Shown here: positions 1-5,985 of the stretch, piece by piece | How positions within the stretch are numbered: position 1 is the stretch's first letter | How the letters are laid out: every line of letters starts with the position of its first letter | DNA from: Lactobacillales bacterium | GTDB taxonomy: Bacteria > Bacillota > Bacilli > Lactobacillales > Streptococcaceae | Assembly: GCA_031257815.1 (NCBI GenBank) | Contig: JAIRNX010000096.1 | Location: forward strand, 1-9,711 | Direction of reading: 5' to 3' | Length of the DNA stretch: 9,711 nucleotides | Translations under genes and position numbers: made by a program | Notes under the pieces: generated by a model | What the model was told of the DNA's origin: nothing | What the model saw: the letters and a program-made list of their open reading frames with translations, nothing else | Databases searched by the model: none

Positions 1-29
1 AGTAGAAAGGTAGTATGATGCATGTGTTT

Positions 30-106
30 GGGACATTTATATTTTTTCAAAAATTAGGACATTTTCACTGAGCAAAGATCGAGACATTTTTGATGATCAA
101 TGACAT
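30..106. repeat. GACATTT direct repeats, possible IS21-type element end
   Basis: Three copies of GACATTT begin at 32, 58 and 83, a spacing of 26 and 25 bp, and a partial GACAT lies at 102. Repeated GGACATTTT-like boxes are typical of the multi-repeat termini of IS21-family insertion sequences, and no coding sequence is visible here, so this may be the end of such an element lying outside the window. Alternatively they are regulator-binding direct repeats upstream of the promoter at 132-160. The repeats are seen directly; the IS assignment comes from memory of the family and is unverified. Confidence 0.4.
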
Positions 107-131
107 ATTAAAAATACTTGCAAAATGTTTA

Positions 132-160
132 TTGACAAAAAGCTAAGAAGGTGATAGCAT
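132..160 (+). promoter_or_regulatory. Promoter of the peptide operon (-35 TTGACA, extended -10)
   Basis: A perfect -35 hexamer TTGACA (132-137) is followed after exactly 17 bp by TAGCAT (155-160), which matches TATAAT at four positions. The -10 is preceded by TG at 152-153, giving an extended -10 element. Transcription would start near 167. This gives a leader of about 100 nt before the mini-ORF at 268 and about 185 nt before the maturase start at 353. It is the best promoter match upstream of the operon. Confidence 0.6.
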
Positions 161-267
161 GCGGCTGTTGAAAAGTTTTTTTCTGTTGTATCTTAAAGTT
201 TATAGAATAAAAAAATTGAGAATATGTGAAATAAAATACCATTAATATTATAAAGGAGGTGTAGTCA

Positions 268-333
268 ATGAAAGATAAACAAAAGGAAAAAATAAAACTA
301 AAAAAAGTCAACACTTTTAATAATCATACTTAA
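268..333 (+). CDS. 21-residue Lys-rich mini-ORF upstream of the maturase
   Basis: An ATG at 268 has a near-perfect ribosome site, AAAGGAGGT (252-260), seven bases upstream, better than that of the maturase itself. The frame encodes 21 residues, very rich in Lys, with no cysteine and no hydrophobic segment, ending in NTFNNHT. It stops 19 nt before the maturase ATG. It does not match any peptide family I recognise. It could be a leader peptide that couples translation into the maturase, a second small precursor or signal peptide, or chance. Its beginning (MKDKQKEKI) looks a little like the maturase N-terminus (MHKEKQKEF), which may reflect A-rich DNA or a small duplication. The strong ribosome site is the only solid evidence that it is translated. 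Confidence 0.4.
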   Translation: MKDKQKEKIKLKKVNTFNNHT

Positions 334-352
334 TTTGGAAAGGATCGCTTTA

Positions 353-1894
353 ATGCATAAAGAAAAGCAGAAAGAATTTTTAAATAAAATTGTGAAAAAA
401 AAGCGAGTTGGTCGATTAGGAAAAATTTTTAAAACGGAAGATCATTACTATTTTTACGATACAGGAACGGGAAAAGTTGCTCAGTTTAAATTAAATGTCT
501 ATTTGGTAATGAAATGTCTGCTGGAAGAAGGTAGCTATGAAAGTTTGTTTTCCTTACCAATGACACAGAAAGATATACTCGCAGCTGTCGATGAGATTCT
601 TTTAGGGATTGAAGAACATGATTTACTATCTGCTCCCGAAGTTCAAACATTGACTGGAGATGCTGTCATTAATCTTTCTGAAATTTTAGAGAGTAGTATA
701 AACAGTGTTACTTTAGAGGTTACGGAAGAATGTAATTTGCGATGTAAGTACTGTATCTATCATCCATCTCATCCGGACTATCGAGAATTCGGACATAAGC
801 ACATGTCGTGGGATACTGCGAAGAAGGCCATCGATTTTTTAAAAGCGCATTCTTTAGAAGTTGAAGCTCCGTATATTGGTTTTTACGGTGGTGAGCCGCT
901 GATAAATTTCAAATTGATCCAAAAATGTATTGAGTATGCCAAAGAAGTTTTTGGTGAGAAAGTCACCTTTTCATTGACAACCAATGCCACGTTAGTGACT
1001 GAGAAGATAGCAAAGTTTTTATTTGAGAATGACACAAATGTTATCATTAGTTTGGATGGTCCGAAGGAAATTCATGATGAAAATCGGATTGCAGCTAGTG
1101 GTCAGGGAAGTTATGAAGCTACTGTAAATGGTGCGAAAAAATTGTTGGTAACTGCTGAAAAATTCGGCAAAAAAGAAAGCATTATTTTTAATGTCGTTGT
1201 TTTTGGAGAAGATTACCACCAAAGGTATGACAAGATCCAATCTTTTTTTAATCAAGAAAAATGGCTCTCTGAAGACATTCAAGTAATGATTTCAAATGCA
1301 GATTATGGTCCAATTGAAAGTGAGTACTTTGTTCCCTCAAGTAAAGAAGATCAAGACATGATGAAAAATCTGTATTCTCCATTATTTACATGGGATGCGA
1401 AAAAGCGCCAAGCAAGCAAAAAGAAAGAACAATTAATCTCGGATTTAGATATGGACAAAGCTATGCAAAAAATCCATAAAAGGCGTTTATTAAAGAAACC
1501 ATTGACAGAATATGGGATGAATGGTTGCTGTGTTCCTGGAGAAAGAAGAATATATGTAAATGCTGAAGGTGTTTTTTTTCATTGTGAGAAAGTTGGGAAT
1601 ATCCCGAGCATTGGAAATGTTCATAGCGGATTAGACGAGGGAAAAATTAAACGATTCTATGTTGATGAGTATATTCAAGAAGCGGTGAAGTATTGCAAAA
1701 ACTGTTGGGCCATTAATTTGTGCAGTTTGTGCTATATCGGTTGTTATGATGCCAATGGTAAAAATTTTGCTTATCGACATGATTGGTGTCGCCATGAAAG
1801 AAAATACAGTGAAAATGCGCTAATTCGTTATTATTCAACTCTGGAGAAAAATCCAGAAACGTTAGAAAAGTATAACAATATGGAAGTATCTTGA
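353..1894 (+). CDS. Radical SAM/SPASM peptide maturase (sactipeptide-type)
   Basis: Predicted cytosolic iron-sulfur enzyme of 513 residues that installs thioether or similar crosslinks in the Cys-rich peptide encoded just downstream. Residues about 20-95 look like a PqqD-type leader-recognition domain (YYFYDTGTGKVAQF followed by helices). The radical SAM core begins near 115 and carries CNLRCKYC (Cys127, 131, 134) for the SAM-binding [4Fe-4S] cluster and the GGEP motif at 179-182. The C-terminal SPASM region has nine cysteines (392, 393, 411, 448, 451, 457, 460, 464, 479), enough for two auxiliary clusters. The ATG at 353 is preferred because AAAGGA (339-344) lies eight bases upstream; an in-frame TTG at 335 would add six residues but overlaps that site. 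Family membership is very secure. The substrate is inferred from adjacency and the Cys-rich neighbour, and the exact crosslink chemistry (sulfur to alpha, beta or gamma carbon) cannot be read from sequence. Confidence 0.94.
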   Translation: MHKEKQKEFLNKIVKKKRVGRLGKIFKTEDHYYFYDTGTGKVAQFKLNVYLVMKCLLEEGSYESLFSLPMTQKDILAAVDEILLGIEEHDLLSAPEVQTLTGDAVINLSEILESSINSVTLEVTEECNLRCKYCIYHPSHPDYREFGHKHMSWDTAKKAIDFLKAHSLEVEAPYIGFYGGEPLINFKLIQKCIEYAKEVFGEKVTFSLTTNATLVTEKIAKFLFENDTNVIISLDGPKEIHDENRIAASGQGSYEATVNGAKKLLVTAEKFGKKESIIFNVVVFGEDYHQRYDKIQSFFNQEKWLSEDIQVMISNADYGPIESEYFVPSSKEDQDMMKNLYSPLFTWDAKKRQASKKKEQLISDLDMDKAMQKIHKRRLLKKPLTEYGMNGCCVPGERRIYVNAEGVFFHCEKVGNIPSIGNVHSGLDEGKIKRFYVDEYIQEAVKYCKNCWAINLCSLCYIGCYDANGKNFAYRHDWCRHERKYSENALIRYYSTLEKNPETLEKYNNMEVS

Positions 1895-1922
1895 TTGAAA
1901 TTGCTGTTTTAAAGATTTCAAT
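1894..1922 (+). promoter_or_regulatory. Inverted repeat between maturase and precursor genes
   Basis: ATTGAAAT (1894-1901) pairs with ATTTCAAT (1915-1922) around a 13-nt loop, beginning on the last base of the maturase stop codon. A short T-run follows at 1930-1935, after a gap of seven bases. The stem is all A/T apart from one G-C pair, so it is at best a leaky attenuator or an RNA-processing or stability element that lets precursor and maturase be made in different amounts. Confidence 0.3.
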
Positions 1923-1956
1923 AACTTGATTTTTTAGGAAAAAAGGAGGAAAAATG

Positions 1957-2175
1957 ATGAGAATTATTGATCCAATTGGAAGAATTCCCGGTGGACCAGA
2001 GCCAGTGTATTTAGCTTGTGGTTGTAGTAGATGGCCTGGTTCTTTTGGCGCAGCAAGAGATGCAGGTGGCAAGGATAATTGTGATTGGTGTGGTTGTGAT
2101 TGTAGAGATAATACAAGTGGTAAGCATTATCAGGCGAATAGAAAAGGCGCAAATGAAGTTCATCGCAAAAGTTAA
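1957..2175 (+). CDS. Cys-rich RiPP precursor, RumC-like sactipeptide candidate
   Basis: Encodes a 72-residue peptide (73 if the tandem ATG at 1954 is used). AGGAGG at 1944-1949 is seven bases from the ATG at 1957 but only four from that at 1954, so the second ATG is favoured. The N-terminal 20 residues have no cysteine (MRIIDPIGRIPGGPEPVYLA) and would be the leader. Cysteines follow at 21 and 23 (CGCS) and at 42, 45, 47 and 49 (CDWCGCDC), separated by an 18-residue Gly/Ala/Asp-rich linker, with a hydrophilic tail containing QANRKGAN. The order CxCS, small-residue linker, Cys cluster with CG, and Asn/Ala-rich tail resembles ruminococcin C, a four-Cys sactipeptide whose thioethers form two hairpins. 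It follows the maturase gene by 62 nt, so it is very likely that enzyme's substrate. There is no signal peptide and no clear classical double-glycine leader, although GG occurs at 12-13. A small metal-binding protein is the main alternative. Confidence 0.8.
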   Translation: MRIIDPIGRIPGGPEPVYLACGCSRWPGSFGAARDAGGKDNCDWCGCDCRDNTSGKHYQANRKGANEVHRKS

Positions 2176-2276
2176 AGAAAAAAACGTTTGATATTTAGAA
2201 GGGGGGATGTTTTGCTCAGTTTTGTTAACGCTGTTTGTTGAGAGTATTTCTCTTCTGATGTTTTAAACGCTTACTG

Positions 2277-2295
2277 ATGTAAAGAGAGTTTACAT
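2277..2295 (+). promoter_or_regulatory. Perfect palindrome ahead of the ABC-2 module
   Basis: ATGTAAA (2277-2283) and TTTACAT (2289-2295) are perfect inverted repeats around GAGAG. As RNA this is a 7-bp stem with a short T-run four bases later (2299-2302), a possible partial terminator between the precursor and the transporter genes. As DNA, positions 2278-2294 fit the TGTNA-N7-TNACA consensus known for GlnR/TnrA nitrogen regulators exactly, which may be chance in AT-rich DNA. The 146-nt gap between 2175 and 2322 holds no other convincing element and no good promoter. Confidence 0.4.
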
Positions 2296-2321
2296 AGCTT
2301 TTATGAGAGGAAAAAAGAGGG

Positions 2322-3611
2322 ATGCGCTTTTTCAGGTTAGAAATCAAAAGAATTTTAAGCTCCTTGCGGACAAAAATTATTTTTTCGATCATCTTATTAC
2401 TCTCCGTACTAATGGCTTATTCTCCCATTCGAAAAGAAGAGGTTTCGTATCAAGATTCCCACGGGAAACTTGTTGAGCTGACTGGAAGAGAAGCGCTGCA
2501 ATACAAGAAAAAAATACAAAGGCCTAGTAACAAAGAGCTAACATCGGCAAAACTGAAGAAAGCTCTGACAATATTTCAAGATTTTCAAAGAAAATATCCA
2601 GAAACACGAAAAGGAGAAAATATTACTAAGAATGTTGCTGAATTACAACAGAAAAAAATCTCTCCAATTGTTCCCTTGTTATCAATTATTGAAATGTTTA
2701 TCAATATTCCTAAACAACCCAATTCAGATTTTGGTGATTATTCGTATGACGGTTTAACGTTAATGAAACCGCAAGATATGGATTCTTTCTATACTTTTTA
2801 TTCTCAACAGTTACGCCAGCAAATCAGCCAAAGATACAAGAGTGCGCCAAAGATTCAAAAGAAAGCAATGAAAATGAATGCAAAAATTAAAAAACCATTT
2901 CAATTATACGCCGGTTATACGAATGCTGCGTTTGATTCTTTTAGTGAATTTATTTTTTTGCTTGTTGTTCTTTGTCTTATTATTGCTGTCCCTACATTTT
3001 CGCATGAGTATGAGACGGGAACAGATGCGATTTTACGTTGCACAAAGAAGGGACGATCTTTTTTCGTGTTTACGAAAATTTCCGCTTTGTTCTTTCTTTT
3101 TTTTCTCGTATCGGTGTTTAGCTTAGGCTTGCATTTATTGATATTGAATGTTCTTTTTGGTTTTGATTGCTGCAAAACATCCATTCAATTAGTTTCTTCT
3201 TTCTCTGTAAATCCGACTGTTTTATTAAATTCAACGGTTGGAGGTACACAAATCATTCTCGCTATAGGAGGCATGCTTACACTGTTTGCAACGATTAGTT
3301 TAACTTTATTTTTCTCCGCGCGCTTTAAAAATTCTTTGACGGTACTTGTGATTAGCCTTGCGGCTTGCTTTTTTCCTACACTCGGACGAACTCTTTTTGA
3401 TGGACAAGTGAATTGGTTGATTTGTCTTTTTCCATCGGCTGGAGTTGGGAGTGGAAATAGTTTGTATCGGCAATTGATGGATCTAAATTTTTTGCGCCTT
3501 GGTTCAACAGGATTTTTCTCTCCCTATGTGATTCTTCTAGCTGCCGTTTTAGCAATTCCCATTTTTCTATTTTTGACAGTGCGCTCGTATAACAAACATC
3601 AAGCAAATTGA
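2322..3611 (+). CDS. ABC-2 type transporter permease, first of a paralogous pair
   Basis: Membrane subunit of 429 residues, likely part of a self-immunity or export ABC complex with the ATPase at 3629. One transmembrane helix lies near residues 19-35, followed by a large Lys-rich, presumably extracytoplasmic domain (36-207). Then comes a C-terminal bundle of helices at about 208-226, 250-278, 309-332, 337-353 and 401-419. The stretch SHEYETGTDAILRCTKKGR after the second helix is the usual cytoplasmic E..tGt..ll..t..GR signature of ABC-2 permeases. The start is supported by GAGAGG at 2305-2310 and by an N-terminus that aligns with the second permease (MRFFRLEIKRILSS against MRLFWLEIKRILSS). 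The stop lies 17 nt before the ATPase ATG, so the genes are almost certainly cotranscribed. The substrate is not identifiable; protection against the peptide encoded upstream is inferred from context. Confidence 0.85.
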   Translation: MRFFRLEIKRILSSLRTKIIFSIILLLSVLMAYSPIRKEEVSYQDSHGKLVELTGREALQYKKKIQRPSNKELTSAKLKKALTIFQDFQRKYPETRKGENITKNVAELQQKKISPIVPLLSIIEMFINIPKQPNSDFGDYSYDGLTLMKPQDMDSFYTFYSQQLRQQISQRYKSAPKIQKKAMKMNAKIKKPFQLYAGYTNAAFDSFSEFIFLLVVLCLIIAVPTFSHEYETGTDAILRCTKKGRSFFVFTKISALFFLFFLVSVFSLGLHLLILNVLFGFDCCKTSIQLVSSFSVNPTVLLNSTVGGTQIILAIGGMLTLFATISLTLFFSARFKNSLTVLVISLAACFFPTLGRTLFDGQVNWLICLFPSAGVGSGNSLYRQLMDLNFLRLGSTGFFSPYVILLAAVLAIPIFLFLTVRSYNKHQAN

Positions 3612-3628
3612 AATTAAAGGGGAAATTT

Positions 3629-4525
3629 ATGGTTTTGGAAGTAAAAAACGTTACAAAGAAATTTCGGAAAAAACTTGCTGTTGATAATGTAAGTCTTAAG
3701 ATTCCAACAGGAATTATTGGTTTGCTTGGAGCAAATGGTGCTGGTAAGACAACATTAATGAAAATGATTGCGGATATTTTAAAGCCAACTTCTGGAGAAA
3801 TTCTTTATGATGGAAAAAACATTCATCTTATGGGAGAAGCATATCGAGATCTTTTTGGTTTTTTACCTCAAGAATTTGGTTTTGATCACAATTTTACGGT
3901 CAAAAATTATTTGGAATATATTGCAGCTTTAAAAGATGTTCCTGCAAAAGAAACCGTGGGAAAAATTGATCATTTACTAAAGCTAGTCTCGCTTTCTGAT
4001 GTAAAAAATAAAAAGATAATTAAGTTATCCGGAGGAATGAAGCGACGAGTCGGAATTGTACAGACTTTATTAAATGATCCAAAAATTCTAGTAATGGATG
4101 AGCCAACAGCAGGGTTGGATCCAGGAGAGCGAATTCGTTTTCGCAACCTTATCTTCGAATTTTCTCATAATCGTTCGGTAATCATTTCAACCCATATCGT
4201 TTCGGATATTGAGAATGTTGCAAAGCAAATTTTTCTTATGAAAGCGGGAAAAATTATTGATTCGGGCTCAGTCAATGAGTTGGTGAAGAAAGTAGAGGGG
4301 AAAATTTGGAGTAGTGTGATTCCTGCGAATCAATTTCCAACCTATGCTGAGCAGCTGCAGATAATCTATCAACGTGAAGAAGGGAACAATCAAATGGTGA
4401 TTCGTTATTTGTCAGACAAAGCACAGCTTAATGGGGCAGTTTCGGTTTCTCCTTCTTTGGAAGATCTCTATTTTTGGTTATTCCCTCAAGATTCTAAATG
4501 GAGCATGAAGGAAAATGTTTTCTAA
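3629..4525 (+). CDS. ABC transporter ATP-binding protein of the ABC-2 module
   Basis: Cytosolic ATPase of 298 residues that should drive the two flanking permeases. All catalytic motifs are intact: Walker A GANGAGKTT (34-42), Q-loop glutamine in FLPQEFG (81), signature LSGGMKRR (133-140), Walker B ILVMDEPTAGLD (153-164) and the switch histidine in STHIV (189). A C-terminal extension of about 75 residues beyond the nucleotide-binding fold is usual in bacitracin/lantibiotic-type ABC-2 systems. The ATG at 3629 is chosen because AAAGGGG (3616-3622) lies six bases upstream; a TTG at 3608 in the same frame overlaps the permease stop and has no ribosome site. One ATPase between two permeases recalls the LanFEG immunity layout, but the permeases here are larger than typical LanE/LanG proteins. 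Confidence 0.93.
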   Translation: MVLEVKNVTKKFRKKLAVDNVSLKIPTGIIGLLGANGAGKTTLMKMIADILKPTSGEILYDGKNIHLMGEAYRDLFGFLPQEFGFDHNFTVKNYLEYIAALKDVPAKETVGKIDHLLKLVSLSDVKNKKIIKLSGGMKRRVGIVQTLLNDPKILVMDEPTAGLDPGERIRFRNLIFEFSHNRSVIISTHIVSDIENVAKQIFLMKAGKIIDSGSVNELVKKVEGKIWSSVIPANQFPTYAEQLQIIYQREEGNNQMVIRYLSDKAQLNGAVSVSPSLEDLYFWLFPQDSKWSMKENVF

Positions 4526-4543
4526 AGAAAGGAAAAAATTAAC

Positions 4544-5800
4544 GTGCGTCTATTTTGGCTAGAGATAAAAAGAATTTTAAGTTCCTGTCGAACAAAAATC
4601 CTTTTTCTTTTCGTTTTCACTTTATCCATCATTATGCCCTATCTTCCATTGAGCAGCGTAAGACGTATTTATTATGAAGATCCTCGAGGAAAGATTGTTT
4701 CTTTGAATAAAAGGGAAACGCTTCAATGTGAAAAAAAAGCTTTTTCGCCGAATAACGGGGAAGTTACAGCGAAAAAATTGAAAAAAGCATTAACCATTTA
4801 TCAAAATTATAAAAAAAGATACCCAGCAGCAGAAGAAAATTCTTTTTACAAGAAAGATTACTTCAAGGAAATTTTACCGATTCAACCTTTTTTGGAGATA
4901 CTGCCTATTTCGTTGAAAAATTCTAAAATGTATGAAAACAAAAATCTGATAAAAAGCCAACTCAAAAAGCTGGATTCTTTTTACAAACAATATTCTCAGC
5001 AAACAAATCACTATATCAAAATAAAATATGAAAATGAACCAAAGATTCAAAAGAAAGCAATGAAAATGAATGCAAAAGTTAAAACACCATTTCAATTGTA
5101 CTTTGGCTATAGAGCAGAAGTGTTTGCTTCACTTAATCTTTTTATTTCTCTATTAGTGATTTTATGCACAGTTGTGATTATTCCTACTTTTTCAAATGAA
5201 TATGAAACAAAAGCGGATGTTATTTTGCGCTGTACAAAGCATGGGCGTCGCAGGCTCGCCCTCACTAAAATCTTCACCCTCTTTGTTTGTTTATCGGCTT
5301 TATATCTCGTTGCCATAGGGTTATATTTATTTTTTTCAAATTCGCTTTTTGGTTGGGAATGTTTAAAAACTTCCGTTCAAATGATTTTTTCGACACTTCT
5401 AAATGCGACGGTAGGAGGAATGCTGGGATTTTTTGTTTTCTATGGCTTCCTTTCTTTGTTAGCTATAATAAGTATTGGTTTGTTTTTATCGGCAAAATGT
5501 AAAAATTCTTTAACCGCAATGATGATCATTTTTGTTATTTGCCTCTTTCCAAGTATTGGTTCTAAAATTTTGAAAGTGGGATGGCTTATTTGTCTTTTTC
5601 CATCAGCTGGATTAGGAGGATTTACAGAGGAGGCAAAGAATACCTTGTTTTGCCAGCTATCAAATGATGAACTAAACTTTTTGCATTTCGCTCAAATGAG
5701 TTTTTGGTCGCCTTACGTTATGATGGCAACCACAGCTTTTGCAATTCCAATATTTATCATTTTAGCAGTGCGTGCTTATGAAAAACATCAAATGACTTAA
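4544..5800 (+). CDS. ABC-2 type transporter permease, second of the pair
   Basis: Membrane subunit of 418 residues that parallels the permease at 2322 along its whole length: N-terminal helix (about 19-35), Lys-rich extracytoplasmic domain (36-195), SNEYETKADVILRCTKHGR signature (217-235), and later helices at about 197-215, 240-268, 291-316, 322-338 and 389-408, plus WLICLFPSAG at 347-356. It starts with GTG at 4544, supported by AAAGGA at 4528-4533, the 18-nt gap after the ATPase stop and alignment with the first permease. The segment PKIQKKAMKMNAK (166-178) is identical to residues 176-188 of the first permease, and its 39 bp of DNA are identical too. The two proteins probably form a heterodimer on one ATPase homodimer. 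An origin by tandem duplication is inferred from the similarity. Confidence 0.85.
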   Translation: MRLFWLEIKRILSSCRTKILFLFVFTLSIIMPYLPLSSVRRIYYEDPRGKIVSLNKRETLQCEKKAFSPNNGEVTAKKLKKALTIYQNYKKRYPAAEENSFYKKDYFKEILPIQPFLEILPISLKNSKMYENKNLIKSQLKKLDSFYKQYSQQTNHYIKIKYENEPKIQKKAMKMNAKVKTPFQLYFGYRAEVFASLNLFISLLVILCTVVIIPTFSNEYETKADVILRCTKHGRRRLALTKIFTLFVCLSALYLVAIGLYLFFSNSLFGWECLKTSVQMIFSTLLNATVGGMLGFFVFYGFLSLLAIISIGLFLSAKCKNSLTAMMIIFVICLFPSIGSKILKVGWLICLFPSAGLGGFTEEAKNTLFCQLSNDELNFLHFAQMSFWSPYVMMATTAFAIPIFIILAVRAYEKHQMT

Positions 5801-5836
5801 ACTCTTTCCAAAATTTCTGAACAAGTTAGAGTTTTT
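5799..5836 (+). terminator. Weak terminator-like hairpin after the ABC-2 module
   Basis: AAACTCT (5799-5805) pairs with AGAGTTT (5828-5834) around a 22-nt loop, and the right arm runs into a T-tract (5832-5836). It begins on the stop codon of the second permease. The long loop and A/T-rich stem make it leaky at best, so some readthrough into the exporter gene is likely. Confidence 0.4.
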
Positions 5837-5910
5837 CGGAAACTGAATTCTTTATTCAAAGAAATGCAATCCAAGGCAAGGACGAACATTTTAATCATGA
5901 CTTAGGTTTT

Positions 5911-5939
5911 TTGAAGAGATTTCATAGAAACTTTAGATA
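5911..5939 (+). promoter_or_regulatory. Weak promoter candidate for the ABC exporter
   Basis: TTGAAG (5911-5916) and TAGATA (5934-5939) are separated by 17 bp and lie about 47 bp before the exporter start at 5986. The matches to consensus are four of six and three of six, so this is only a candidate. The 185-nt gap (5801-5985) makes a separate promoter plausible. Nothing else recognisable lies in it. Confidence 0.25.
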
Positions 5940-5985
5940 AATTTGCTTATAAAAAAACCGATTTTGCGTAAAGGATGATTGGTAA

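Noticed and set aside
159..245. 28-codon + strand frame beginning ATGCGGCTG with GAAGGTG upstream, Leu/Lys/Arg-rich, resembling a short hydrophobic signal peptide
   Set aside because: Its ATG overlaps the -10 element of the best promoter, so it would not be on that transcript, and there is no further support.
1019..1282. 87-residue - strand frame inside the maturase gene
   Set aside because: Antisense to the radical SAM core; low-complexity Phe-rich product typical of an AT-rich shadow.
1713..2152. Long - strand frames across the precursor gene
   Set aside because: They are antisense shadows of the maturase end and the precursor, with no ribosome site and no family features.
2207..2266. 19-residue hydrophobic frame following GGGGGG between precursor and permease
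   Set aside because: The G-run touches the ATG with no spacing, so translation is doubtful, and the frame is too short to judge.
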